A stretch of 64,000 nucleotides of DNA from an uncultured SAR86 cluster bacterium. Lineage in GTDB: Bacteria; Pseudomonadota; Gammaproteobacteria; Magnimaribacterales; AG-339-G14. Under the pieces are notes generated by a model. That model was not told where the DNA came from and did no database searches. It worked only from the letters and a program-made list of their open reading frames with translations. Location: positions 1 to 64,000 of the forward strand of contig CABZES010000006.1 of NCBI GenBank assembly GCA_902524805.1. The letters are read 5' to 3'. The translations under genes and the position numbers were made by a program. This document shows positions 35,057 to 44,350 of the stretch, in pieces. The first letter of the stretch is position 1. Each line of letters begins with the position of its first letter.

Positions 35057-36160
35057 ATGAACAATTTCTCATTTCTTTCTCTTATAGTTTTATTTTTAAC
35101 CCTCAATGTTTTTGGAGAAGAAAATTACGAATTAGAAGTTTTTGTAGATAATTTAGATCATCCTTGGAGTTTGGTTGAGCTTAGTTCTGGCGAATTATTA
35201 CTAACTGAATTACCTGGAAATTTAAAATTAATCTCCAGTGATGGATTAACCATAAAAGAAATTGGAAATGTTCCAGATGTTCTATTTAGGGGACAGGGCG
35301 GTCTCTCGGATATAATTTTACACCCAGATTTTGACAATAATGGATGGATTTATTTTTCTTACTCTGCCTATGTAGATGACAGGGAAGAGCTAAATACTTT
35401 ATTTGTAGATAGGGCAAAAATTAAAGACTCTGAGTTAGTTTCAATTCAAAATATTTTTAAAGCTCAAGCTTTTAGAAAAGCACCAGCTCATTTTGGAGCT
35501 AAGCTCTTTTTTTTAAAAGACGGATCATTGATGATCACAAGCGGAGATGGTTTTGATCACAGAGAAGCTGCACAGTTATTGGATAATCATTTTGGAAAAG
35601 TATTGAGAATTAACGATGATGGATCGATTCCTCTGGATAATCCATTTATTAATACTACTGGAGCGCTTCCTGAAATCTGGAGTTTTGGCATAAGAAACCC
35701 ACAAGGAATTTTTCAAACTGAAGATGGCACTATTTTTGAAAATGAACATGGTCCAAGAGGTGGTGACGAACTAAATATTCTTAAACCAGGACTTAATTAT
35801 GGTTGGCCTGCGATAACACATGGAATAGATTATTCTGGAGCTCTAATATCACCTTTCAAGGAAAAGGAAGGCATGGAACAGCCCTTATACTATTGGACTC
35901 CTTCAATAGCTCCTTCAGGAATGATAGTTTATGAAAAAGATCTTTTTTTAGAATGGAAAAACAATATCTTTGTTTCTAACTTGGTTTACAAGGATGTAAG
36001 AATGCTTTCTTTAGACGAAAACAAAGAAGTAATAAATGAAAAGATTTTATTTAAAGAAGTCGGTAAGAGAATAAGAAACATAATTACACTCTCCAATGGT
36101 GAATTAATGTTAATTACGGATAAGAACAATGGTCAATTAATTAAGGTTAAAAAAATATAA
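35057..36160 (+). CDS. PQQ-dependent aldose sugar dehydrogenase family protein
   Basis: A six-bladed propeller of the glucose/sorbosone dehydrogenase type, like E. coli YliI, exported by an N-terminal signal peptide (NNFSFLSLIVLFLTLNVFG). Seen: DHPWSLVELSSGELLLTE, GQGGLSDIILHPDF, APAHFGAKLFFLKDGSLMITSGDG, SFGIRNPQGIFQ, ENEHGPRGGDELN and APSGMIVY. PQQ-dependent periplasmic oxidation of aldoses is the family role; the actual substrate is unknown. 367 residues. It precedes a small membrane protein by 1 bp. Confidence 0.88.
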   Translation: MNNFSFLSLIVLFLTLNVFGEENYELEVFVDNLDHPWSLVELSSGELLLTELPGNLKLISSDGLTIKEIGNVPDVLFRGQGGLSDIILHPDFDNNGWIYFSYSAYVDDREELNTLFVDRAKIKDSELVSIQNIFKAQAFRKAPAHFGAKLFFLKDGSLMITSGDGFDHREAAQLLDNHFGKVLRINDDGSIPLDNPFINTTGALPEIWSFGIRNPQGIFQTEDGTIFENEHGPRGGDELNILKPGLNYGWPAITHGIDYSGALISPFKEKEGMEQPLYYWTPSIAPSGMIVYEKDLFLEWKNNIFVSNLVYKDVRMLSLDENKEVINEKILFKEVGKRIRNIITLSNGELMLITDKNNGQLIKVKKI

Positions 36161-36161
36161 A

Positions 36162-36608
36162 ATGAAATTTATAAGAGTAACTTCTCTATTATTTTTTTCT
36201 GCCATAATCACTGCTTTTTTAAGCGTTCCCATAACCACTGCAAGTTACACCATTTGGCTATCTAGCATTGAAATGCCTGTTACCTTAAACCTTTTTATAG
36301 CTAGCCTGATTCATGATTGGTTTAATTTAGGCGTTACGCTTTTTTTTCTTTTCTTAGCAGGTTTTTTAATAGCTTTTTTAATTACTTTCATAATCCGAAA
36401 AATTTTTACTATTAATTTAATTTCAGAACCTTTTTCATATGCCATTGCAGGTTCGGTTTGTATTTTGCTAATTCTGGTTTTAACTGTTGTTCTTTTGTTT
36501 GAAACTCAGATAATAGCTGGAAACAGAACTGCAGTAGGAACTTTATTGCATGTATTGGCAGGCTTTGCAGGAGGGTATTTTTTTGGTTATTTTTTAAAAA
36601 AAATGTAA
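36162..36608 (+). CDS. Four-helix membrane protein, unknown function
   Basis: I do not recognise a family. The 148 residues form about four hydrophobic segments (about 7-30, 43-80 as a long or double segment, 92-114, 124-145), with a polar stretch SEMPVTLN and basic ends. A glycine-rich last helix (LAGFAGGYFFGYFLKKM) closes it. It starts 1 bp after the sugar dehydrogenase and is followed by an HD-domain gene after 12 bp, so it may act with one of these. Confidence 0.6.
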   Translation: MKFIRVTSLLFFSAIITAFLSVPITTASYTIWLSSIEMPVTLNLFIASLIHDWFNLGVTLFFLFLAGFLIAFLITFIIRKIFTINLISEPFSYAIAGSVCILLILVLTVVLLFETQIIAGNRTAVGTLLHVLAGFAGGYFFGYFLKKM

Positions 36609-36620
36609 TAAAATATAACT

Positions 36621-37193
36621 ATGACAAAATTAGCTAAGTTTAACCAAATGACAAAAGGAACAGCAGAGGATTACATACCAATTGCTGAAGCTGCTATGGA
36701 GCACGCTGTAAACCTACCTGAAAGAATAATTCAACACCTTGATATGTTGAAAGGCGATCATGGAGGTTTTGCTGTTGATAGATATACACATTGCCTGCAG
36801 ACTGCTACAAGAGCCTATAGGGATGGAAGAGACGAAGAATACGTAGTCTGTGCGTTACTCCATGACATTGGAGACATTTTGGCTCCTGCAAACCATGCAG
36901 ATTTTGCTGCAACTCTTTTAGAGCCTTACGTATCTGATAAAAATTTCTGGATACTTAAACATCATGGAATATTTCAAGGCTATTACTTTTTTCATTTTCT
37001 AGGTTTAGATAGACACATGAGAGATCAATACAAAGATAGCGAGCATTGGAAAGATTGCGTCGAGTTTTGTGCAAAATATGATCAAAATTCATTTGACCCA
37101 GAATATGATACTTTGCCAATTGAAACTTTTATGCCGATGCTGAGGAACGTTCTTTCTGAGACAAAAAAATCAATTTACAAGTCAGATAGTTAA
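36621..37193 (+). CDS. HD-domain protein, possible di-iron phosphohydrolase/oxygenase
   Basis: A 190-residue HD-superfamily protein. The metal ligands appear as H in THCLQTATRAYRDG, HD in CALLHDIGDILAP, a following histidine in PANHADFAA and LKHHGIF. The arrangement with an extra His pair recalls the PhnZ/TmpB-like mixed-valence di-iron HD oxygenases, but simple phosphohydrolase activity is equally possible. It overlaps the convergent SDR gene by 4 bp. Confidence 0.75.
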   Translation: MTKLAKFNQMTKGTAEDYIPIAEAAMEHAVNLPERIIQHLDMLKGDHGGFAVDRYTHCLQTATRAYRDGRDEEYVVCALLHDIGDILAPANHADFAATLLEPYVSDKNFWILKHHGIFQGYYFFHFLGLDRHMRDQYKDSEHWKDCVEFCAKYDQNSFDPEYDTLPIETFMPMLRNVLSETKKSIYKSDS

Positions 37194-38092
37194 ATAGGCT
37201 CCCCTTTTTTTTCCACTTCTTTGTCGTGAAGTTTTTTTGCTTTCATTAATTCTGGCATGACATTATTTAATTTCTCTAAACTCCAAATATCATCGCTTTT
37301 GTAAGCCTTTATTACTGCGGGTTGTTGCATAATCCCAACATTACCTTGAGAAATATGAAATATTTGATTTGTTACTTCATTGGCTTCTTCAGAACAAAGC
37401 CAAGTAATGACTGGCGCTATTTGTTGAGGTCCTTGTTTCCAATCACTTTCATCAACTTCTCTACCAGCAGCTTTCATCAAATCTATAGTCAATCTTGTAG
37501 CTGCTCCAGGCGAAATGGTATTTACAGTGCATTTATATTTAGCCATTTCCATGGAGAGAGATCTTGAAAATCCTGCAACACCAGCCTTTGCAGCACCATA
37601 GTTGGTTTGCCCAAAATTTCCAATTAATCCTGAAACCGATGACATATTTATAATTTTACAATTTAGCCTATTTGTTTTTCTGATATAGCAAACAAAAGGC
37701 TTAGTGCAATTAAAATGACCTTTTAGATGAACTGCCATGATCGCATCCCAATCCGATTCCTTCATATTAAATAAAGTTTTATCTCTTAGAATTCCTGCAT
37801 TATTAATTAAAATATCGACTGCTCCAAATTCAGACAAAGCCGAATTAAAGATATTCTGTCCTCCATTAAAAGAATCAACACTTTCATAATTTGCTATGGC
37901 TTTTCCACCAAGATCTATAATTTCTTTTACAACCTCATCAGCAATTTTTTCTTCACCACTACCATCTGGGTTAGCTCCTAAATCATTGACTAAAACATTT
38001 GCACCTTCTTTAGCAAAAAAAAGGGCAGTTTCTTTTCCAATTCCTCTTCCAGCTCCCGTGATTATTGCGACTTTATCCTTTAAGATAGACAT
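37190..38092 (-). CDS. SDR family oxidoreductase, 3-hydroxyacyl-CoA dehydrogenase-like
   Basis: A 300-residue short-chain dehydrogenase with the cofactor motif TGAGRGIGKET, VNDLG (an acidic Asp that usually selects NAD), INNAGILRDKTL, and the catalytic NMSSVSG ... TNYGAAKAG. The C-terminus extends beyond a minimal SDR. The pattern VLVNDLGANPDGSGEE with ADEVVKEI resembles the dehydrogenase unit of peroxisomal-type multifunctional enzyme 2 (HSD17B4), suggesting acyl-CoA beta-oxidation. It is divergent from the transporter gene at 38134. Confidence 0.85.
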   Translation of the reverse strand: MSILKDKVAIITGAGRGIGKETALFFAKEGANVLVNDLGANPDGSGEEKIADEVVKEIIDLGGKAIANYESVDSFNGGQNIFNSALSEFGAVDILINNAGILRDKTLFNMKESDWDAIMAVHLKGHFNCTKPFVCYIRKTNRLNCKIINMSSVSGLIGNFGQTNYGAAKAGVAGFSRSLSMEMAKYKCTVNTISPGAATRLTIDLMKAAGREVDESDWKQGPQQIAPVITWLCSEEANEVTNQIFHISQGNVGIMQQPAVIKAYKSDDIWSLEKLNNVMPELMKAKKLHDKEVEKKGEPI

Positions 38093-38133
38093 TCTTTCTC
38101 CCCATTTAAATTAATAATATTAATATTAGCTTA

Positions 38134-39588
38134 ATGAAAGATTCAATTGCAAAAGGTGTTAGTAATTTAACCTTGATTCTATATGCTTCAGGATCTGGAA
38201 CAATTGGGATTAACTCTGCAATCTTCGGTGGTTGGGTCTTGTTTTATTATAATCAGGTTTTGGGACTAAGTGCTGTTTTAGCATCTAGTGCTCTAGGAAT
38301 ATCATTAATCTTTGATGCGATTTCAGATCCACTGGTAGGCGCTTGGTCAGATAGACTAAAGTCGAGGTGGGGTAGAAGACATCCTTTCGTTTATTTCAGT
38401 ATCATTCCATTGGCATTAGGGTTTTATTTTTTATTTTCTTTACCTTCTTCTTTTGACCAAGATTTTCTATTTTGGAAATTATTGATCTTAGTAATTTTAA
38501 TCAGGTTGTCTTTAACTCTTTACGAAACGCCAAGAGCAGCTATTGGTCCAGAACTTACCAAAGGATATGACAGACGGACCTTTGTTAATGGATGGGCTTA
38601 CGTTTTAGCAGTGATGGGAGCTATTGTTTTAAATTACCTAATGTATGAATTTTTTCTGGTTGAAACTGAAGAATTTCAAAAAGACATGGCTTTTTTAAAT
38701 CCTGCTTCTTATACCTATTTAGGTTTAGCGTCTTCAATAATGATAGTAATTTTTGGACTAACTTCTACATTGAGTACTCATAAATTTATTCCAGAATTTT
38801 ATAAGCCTATCTCGTCAGAAAAGTTTTCAACTAAAAAATTGATGGAAGAATTAATAGAATGTCTTTCCAACAGGTCTTGGTTAGCATTGCTTATTTCTGG
38901 AAGCTTTTATGGACTTCAAATTGGAATTAGTACAGGAGTTGGGATTTATATAAATAAATTTTTCTGGGAATGGACTCCTGAAGTTTTAGCTCTGTTTCCT
39001 CTTGTTTCAGGCATAGCGGCAATTTTTGGAGCTATTTTGGCAGCTACCATTTCTAGTGGAAAAGAAAAAAGAAACGTATGTATAACTGTCTTCGTAATCA
39101 CAATAATTACGACTCCAATTCCTGCAGCTTTGAGATTACTGGATCCTTATACGTCTTTGACTTTGTTTCCTGAGAATAATACAGATTTAATATGGTGGAT
39201 TCTTATTTTACATACGGGCGCTGAAGATATGTTGAGAGCGATGGGCTTCACCTTAGTTATTTCTATGATTTATGACATTGTCGAAAATAGTCAAGTGACA
39301 ACCGGTAGAAGAGACGAGGGGATTTTTATGACCGGACCTGGGTTGATACAAAAAATACTTTCTGGATTAGGGATTTTTATATTAGGTTTAGTTTTACAGT
39401 ATCTAAATTTTGATCCAAATATTACATCAACTTCAGATTCTAGCCCGCCAATAAATCAATTAGTTTTATTCCAAATAACCGTAGGCCCTTTTTTGACACT
39501 CATAGGCACATCCTTTTTATTTTTATACAACATCTCAAGGGATTCTCATCATGATGCAATTGAATCTCTAGGATATGAAGAAAGTTAA
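38134..39588 (+). CDS. MFS transporter, GPH (glycoside-pentoside-hexuronide) type
   Basis: A 12-helix transporter of 484 residues. The GPH hallmark DAISDPLVGAWSDRLKSRWGRRHPF is near residue 66, followed by ETPRAAIGPELTKGYDRRT. Proteins of this type import sugars, sugar acids or other small solutes with cations; SAR86-like bacteria have many. It is a paralogue of the protein at 42625. It overlaps the rhomboid gene by 1 bp (TAATG). Confidence 0.86.
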   Translation: MKDSIAKGVSNLTLILYASGSGTIGINSAIFGGWVLFYYNQVLGLSAVLASSALGISLIFDAISDPLVGAWSDRLKSRWGRRHPFVYFSIIPLALGFYFLFSLPSSFDQDFLFWKLLILVILIRLSLTLYETPRAAIGPELTKGYDRRTFVNGWAYVLAVMGAIVLNYLMYEFFLVETEEFQKDMAFLNPASYTYLGLASSIMIVIFGLTSTLSTHKFIPEFYKPISSEKFSTKKLMEELIECLSNRSWLALLISGSFYGLQIGISTGVGIYINKFFWEWTPEVLALFPLVSGIAAIFGAILAATISSGKEKRNVCITVFVITIITTPIPAALRLLDPYTSLTLFPENNTDLIWWILILHTGAEDMLRAMGFTLVISMIYDIVENSQVTTGRRDEGIFMTGPGLIQKILSGLGIFILGLVLQYLNFDPNITSTSDSSPPINQLVLFQITVGPFLTLIGTSFLFLYNISRDSHHDAIESLGYEES

Positions 39589-40379
39589 TGTTTTTTCCAA
39601 TCTCAGACGATAATCCCAGCAATTCAACTCCTTTGATAACATACATATTAATTGGATTATGTGTATTTGTATTTTTTTTACAAATTCTATCAGAAATGAA
39701 TCCGGCTATTTATTACAATTTTGGTTTTATAGCTTTAAATTTCTTTAATTCAGAGTCGCTTATTGGTTCTTTAATCCCAATAATTACCTCGATGTTTGTT
39801 CACGGCGGTTTTGCACACATAATTGGAAACTTATTATATTTATGGATATTTGGAGATAATGTTGAAGATTCAATGGGCAGGATAAAGTTTATTATTTTTT
39901 ATCTACTGTGTGGTGCTTCAGGGGCTATTCTTCAAGGCGCTGTCGATCCAACCTCAGATATACCTATGGTTGGTGCTAGTGGAGCCATCGCAGGTGTATT
40001 AGGAGCATATTTATTATTATTTCCAAGAGCCAATGTTAGATGTTTGATATTTATTATAATTTTTATCCAGATGGTAAGAGTGCCAGCATTCTTGGTGTTA
40101 GGCATATGGATTTTAGGGCAATTTTTTAGTCTTCCTGGTTCGCTTGGCTCATCAGGCGGAACTGCATATTTCGCCCATATAGGTGGATTTTTGGTAGGTA
40201 TGATTTTGATACCATTTTTTAAAAAAACCAATGTAAGATTACTACAAGATAAAAACAGTTTAGCTTGGGAAACGGAATCAGGCTTTAACTTTAGACAGAA
40301 AAAATCTAAGTCAAAAAATAATGATTTTTTAGATAAATTTATTAAAGAATCAGAGGACGAGGTGAGAAGAAGAAAATGA
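39588..40379 (+). CDS. Rhomboid family intramembrane serine protease
   Basis: A 263-residue membrane protein with six or so helices. The catalytic serine is in GASGAIAGVLGAYLLLFP and the histidine in YFAHIGGFLVGM; HGGFAHIIGNLLYLWIFGDNVED carries the conserved His/Asn helix. A basic tail (RRRK) ends the protein. Substrates of bacterial rhomboids are mostly unknown. It is wedged between a transporter and a DUF3604 gene with overlaps of 1 and 4 bp, so the four genes appear co-translated. Confidence 0.92.
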   Translation: MFFPISDDNPSNSTPLITYILIGLCVFVFFLQILSEMNPAIYYNFGFIALNFFNSESLIGSLIPIITSMFVHGGFAHIIGNLLYLWIFGDNVEDSMGRIKFIIFYLLCGASGAILQGAVDPTSDIPMVGASGAIAGVLGAYLLLFPRANVRCLIFIIIFIQMVRVPAFLVLGIWILGQFFSLPGSLGSSGGTAYFAHIGGFLVGMILIPFFKKTNVRLLQDKNSLAWETESGFNFRQKKSKSKNNDFLDKFIKESEDEVRRRK

Positions 40380-42619
40380 GAATATTTTTAAAAACAATCT
40401 TTTGGATTTTCGGTATATCTTTAACAATTTTAATAGTTATATCCGCATATTATTTTGCATTCTATTTTAATTTTTTTGGTACTCTTGAGACGGCAGGCAA
40501 AAATATTAATAAACCATATCCAGATTATCTGCTTCAGTCAAAAATTCAATCACAGTTAAAACATACAAATACAGAAAAACAAATTTTATTCGGTGATACG
40601 CATGTGCATTCAACTTTTTCTACAGATGCTTTTTTATGGAGTCTTAAGAATTTTAATGGTGAAGGCCCTCATTTAATGGCTGAAGCTTGTGATTATGCAA
40701 GATTTTGTTCTGCAATAGATTTTTGGGTTGCGACTGATCATGCTGAAGTAAGTACGCCCAGAAAATGGGCAGAAACTATTAAAGCAGTTCAAAATTGCGA
40801 AGCAGTACATAAAGGCGACAGAACTAAAGATTTAATGACTTTTGTTGGTTTCGAATGGACACAAATTGATCCTAGCGATAAAGATAATCATTTTGGGCAT
40901 AAAAATGTCCTGTTTTTAGAAACTGATCAAAACCTTCTTCCAAAAGTTCCTTTCGCTGCAGCAGGTTACACTTCAACTGGTTTTAGAAGTCAAGAGGGAT
41001 TTGAAAGTGCAAAAATTGCAATGCTTTCTGCATCAGCTGTGGATTTTTCTAATCGAGAAAGATATGCAGATTTTATAGCTTTTTATGATGAAGTTGTTTC
41101 TAATCCAGATTGTGATCCAAGTGATATGAATTACACAGATTGTTATAAATCTGTTTACACACCAAAAGATTTGTTTTCTCTTTTAGATAACGTCCAATCA
41201 GATTCAATAGTTATACCTCACGGAAACACATGGGGTTATTACACACCTACTGAGTCTAGTTGGGACAAACAACTTCTTGATGGGATGCACGATCCGTCAA
41301 AGCAGATTTCAATAGAAGTTTTTTCCGGACACGGAAACTCAGAAGAATATAGAAACTGGACAGGAACTATTACTATAGACGGAATAAAAACTTGCCCCGC
41401 GCCAAGTGCCAATTATCTTCCATCTTGTTGGAGAGCGGGAGAAATAATTGAAGAAAGATGTTTAGAAAATGGCTCTAGTGAAGAAATTTGCTCTGCAAGA
41501 GCAAAATTAGCAAGACAGGCTTATATTGAAGGTGGAGCATATGGTCATTGGTCGGTTTTAGGAAGCGAGCCATCTGATTGGTTAGATTCTGGACAATGTA
41601 AAGATTGTTTTGTACCTGCTTTTAACATGAGACCCAATGCATCGGTTCAATACGCTTTAGCATTAAGAAAATTTGAAGGAGAAAAAGTAAATTCTTTTGA
41701 TTTTGGTTTTATCGCTTCAAGTGATAATCATAGAGCCAGACCAGGAACGGGTTATAAAGCAGTCGACAGATTAGTGACAACGGAAGCTAATGGTCCATCG
41801 AGTGAATTTTTTTATAACAATGTTTTCCCTGCTCAAGAAAAAACAGATATTCCTTGGGAGGTAGTGCCAGAAGAAATTAATACTGCCAGTGAACTAACAA
41901 TGTTTGACTCTGAGAGACAATCGTCTTTTTTTACTACTGGAGGACTTGCTGCTGTTCATGTTTCAAAAAGAGATAGAGAGGGAATATGGGAAGGATTCAA
42001 AAACAAAGAAACTTATGCGACAAGTGGACCAAGAATTCTTCTTTGGTTTGATATTATTAATTCTAATGAAGGAAGACTGCCAATGGGCTCAAAAACTGAA
42101 ATGTCTGAAAATCCTATTTTTGAAGTTAAGGCAGTAGGCTCTTTTAAACAGAAACCAGGATGTCCAGACTTAGGCCTTTCAAAATCTCAGAACGAACAAA
42201 TAATGAAATTATGTAAAAACGAATGTTTTAATCCTTCTGATGAAAGACGAGATATTACTAGGGTAGAAATTATTAAAATAACTCCTCAAAATTTTAACAA
42301 TGAGCCAGTCGAAAATTTAATTAAAGATGTTTGGAAAGTTCATGATTGTAAAAACAATTCACAGGGAGAATGTAGATTCAGATTTTCTGATCCAGATTAT
42401 TTAAAGGATGGACGAGATAGTCTTTATTATGTGAGAGCAATCGAAGAACCATCTCTAAGAATAAATGGCGGTAATTTGAGATGTGATTATGATGAAAACG
42501 GAAATTGTAAGAAGGTCAACATATGTTATGGAGGCTACCAAACTAGCAGAGATGACAATTGTACAATGTTATCTGAAGAAAGAGCCTGGTCTTCTCCCAT
42601 CTATATCAACCAGTATTAA
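40376..42619 (+). CDS. DUF3604 protein, PHP-like metal-dependent enzyme
   Basis: A 747-residue protein with an N-terminal membrane segment (about 5-28), then a large extracytoplasmic domain of the DUF3604 family. Metal-binding signatures as in PHP phosphoesterases are visible: GDTHVHSTFSTDAF near residue 73, VATDHAEVS, IPHGNTWG, and SSDNHRARPGTGYK. It is cysteine-rich (for example CKDCFVPAF, CKNECFN), consistent with periplasmic disulphides. The reaction is not known. It lies between two GPH-type transporter genes, which suggests a joint role in handling one type of substrate. Confidence 0.85.
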   Translation: MRIFLKTIFWIFGISLTILIVISAYYFAFYFNFFGTLETAGKNINKPYPDYLLQSKIQSQLKHTNTEKQILFGDTHVHSTFSTDAFLWSLKNFNGEGPHLMAEACDYARFCSAIDFWVATDHAEVSTPRKWAETIKAVQNCEAVHKGDRTKDLMTFVGFEWTQIDPSDKDNHFGHKNVLFLETDQNLLPKVPFAAAGYTSTGFRSQEGFESAKIAMLSASAVDFSNRERYADFIAFYDEVVSNPDCDPSDMNYTDCYKSVYTPKDLFSLLDNVQSDSIVIPHGNTWGYYTPTESSWDKQLLDGMHDPSKQISIEVFSGHGNSEEYRNWTGTITIDGIKTCPAPSANYLPSCWRAGEIIEERCLENGSSEEICSARAKLARQAYIEGGAYGHWSVLGSEPSDWLDSGQCKDCFVPAFNMRPNASVQYALALRKFEGEKVNSFDFGFIASSDNHRARPGTGYKAVDRLVTTEANGPSSEFFYNNVFPAQEKTDIPWEVVPEEINTASELTMFDSERQSSFFTTGGLAAVHVSKRDREGIWEGFKNKETYATSGPRILLWFDIINSNEGRLPMGSKTEMSENPIFEVKAVGSFKQKPGCPDLGLSKSQNEQIMKLCKNECFNPSDERRDITRVEIIKITPQNFNNEPVENLIKDVWKVHDCKNNSQGECRFRFSDPDYLKDGRDSLYYVRAIEEPSLRINGGNLRCDYDENGNCKKVNICYGGYQTSRDDNCTMLSEERAWSSPIYINQY

Positions 42620-42624
42620 AATAA

Positions 42625-44049
42625 ATGAGTACTGAAAAAATACCTTTTTTAACTAAGTTTCTGTATGGATTTGGATCTATGTCTTATGGAATCAAAGATA
42701 ATGCTTTCGCATATTTTTTACTTTTTGTTTATGTCCAAATTTTTGGTTTAGCACCAGACTTAGCGGGATTAGCGATTCTTTTGATGTTAGTTTTTGATGC
42801 ATTTTCTGATCCTTTAGTAGGATATTTTTCAGATCGCCATAGATCTTCTTGGGGCAGAAGACATCCTTTTATGTATTTTTCTGCAATTCCTGTCAGTTTG
42901 TCATTCTTTCTTCTATGGGATCCTCCAGATGCACTTTCTCAAATGCAGTTATTTTTCTATCTATTAGCCATAGGAGTTTTTATAAGAACTGCAATAACAT
43001 TTTATGAAATTCCTAGTACAGCATTAGGGCCAGAATTATCTAAAGATTATGTTGAAAGAAGTTCTTTGCTCTCTTATAGATACTGGTTTGGATGGTGGGG
43101 AGGGTTATTAGTTTGGAACTCTCTATGGATTTTTGTAGTTTATAGCAGCTACACAGGAACTACAGACGCAAGATATCTTCCAGAAACTTGGAAAATTTAC
43201 GGACTGGTTTGTAGTTTAGTTATGTTCATTGCGATTATGGTTACTGCTCTAGGAACTCATAAACATATAAAAGATCTTCATTCTCCTGAAATTAAAAAGA
43301 TTTCAATCAAAAAGACTTTAGCTGAATTATGGGAAACTATAACTGTAAGTAGAGATTATCTGGTTTTATTTTTGGCAATGATTATTACGAGTATAGCCTC
43401 AGGAATTGCTACTAATTTAACATTATTCTTCTATAGCTATTTTTGGGAATTTACACCTCTTAACATTCTTACAATTGGATTAACGTTATTTTTAACACCT
43501 TTAATTGGCTTAAAAGTATCACCTTTTTTAGCAGCTACTTTAGGAAAAAGAAAGACCATAATTTATTTATTTGCAATAGCATTTATAGCTGAAAATTTAA
43601 TTATTTTGATGAGGATTTTAAATATACTTCCCGGAAATGATTCTGTTTTCATTTTACCACTTGTTCTTATTTTTCACTGGATTGCAATTAGTGCTCAAAT
43701 AATTTCATATACTAATCTAGCTTCGATGGTATTTGACACAGTTGAAGAGGTTGAAAAATTAACTGGAAGAAGAATGGAAGGTACATTACTAGCAGCAAGA
43801 TCTTTTGCAGCAAAATGTATGAGTGGAGCAGGAGCGTTTTTAGCAGGATTAATTCTTTCTTATGCAGCTTGGCCTAAAGGAGCAGTTGCTGGAGAAGTAG
43901 AATCTAGCATCTTGAATAGTGTGGGATTATTTGCAATTTCTATTTCGGCAGTTTTATGGCTGTCTGCCATATTTGTTTTTTCTAAAGTTAAAATGACAAG
44001 AGCTAGTCATGAAGACAATTTGGGAGAGTTGAACTATTCAAATGATTAA
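42625..44049 (+). CDS. MFS transporter, GPH type (second copy)
   Basis: A 474-residue, 12-helix transporter, paralogous to the one at 38134: DAFSDPLVGYFSDRHRSSWGRRHPFMYF and EIPSTALGPELSKDYVERSS align with it over the whole N-terminal half. It follows DUF3604 by 5 bp and overlaps bolA by 8 bp. Substrate unknown; the location next to DUF3604 is the best clue. Confidence 0.86.
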   Translation: MSTEKIPFLTKFLYGFGSMSYGIKDNAFAYFLLFVYVQIFGLAPDLAGLAILLMLVFDAFSDPLVGYFSDRHRSSWGRRHPFMYFSAIPVSLSFFLLWDPPDALSQMQLFFYLLAIGVFIRTAITFYEIPSTALGPELSKDYVERSSLLSYRYWFGWWGGLLVWNSLWIFVVYSSYTGTTDARYLPETWKIYGLVCSLVMFIAIMVTALGTHKHIKDLHSPEIKKISIKKTLAELWETITVSRDYLVLFLAMIITSIASGIATNLTLFFYSYFWEFTPLNILTIGLTLFLTPLIGLKVSPFLAATLGKRKTIIYLFAIAFIAENLIILMRILNILPGNDSVFILPLVLIFHWIAISAQIISYTNLASMVFDTVEEVEKLTGRRMEGTLLAARSFAAKCMSGAGAFLAGLILSYAAWPKGAVAGEVESSILNSVGLFAISISAVLWLSAIFVFSKVKMTRASHEDNLGELNYSND

Positions 44050-44350
44050 AGAGCAAATTGAAAACAAATTAGAAAAGGATTTAGAACCCTGGCATTTAGA
44101 AGTCATTAATGAATCTCCAAATCACAACGTGCCAAATGGAGCAGAATCACATTTTAAAATTGTTATAGTTTCAGAAAAATTTTTGGATATTCGAGCTGTA
44201 AGAAGACATCAATTAATTTATTCTGTTCTAGCTGAAGAAATGAAAAAAATTCATGCCATCGCTATGCATCCTTTCACTCCAGAGGAATGGAAAGACAAAA
44301 CAGGCAATGAACTGAACTCTCCTGAATGTCTTGGTGGAGGAAATGATTGA
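44042..44350 (+). CDS. bolA: BolA family protein
   Basis: A 102-residue BolA: ESPNHNVPNGAESHFKIVIVSEKF and RRHQLIYSVLAEEM are close to E. coli BolA. BolA works with monothiol glutaredoxins in Fe-S cluster handling and also as a transcriptional/morphology regulator. It overlaps the transporter before it and the trhO gene after it (about 8 bp). Confidence 0.93.
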   Translation: MIKEQIENKLEKDLEPWHLEVINESPNHNVPNGAESHFKIVIVSEKFLDIRAVRRHQLIYSVLAEEMKKIHAIAMHPFTPEEWKDKTGNELNSPECLGGGND

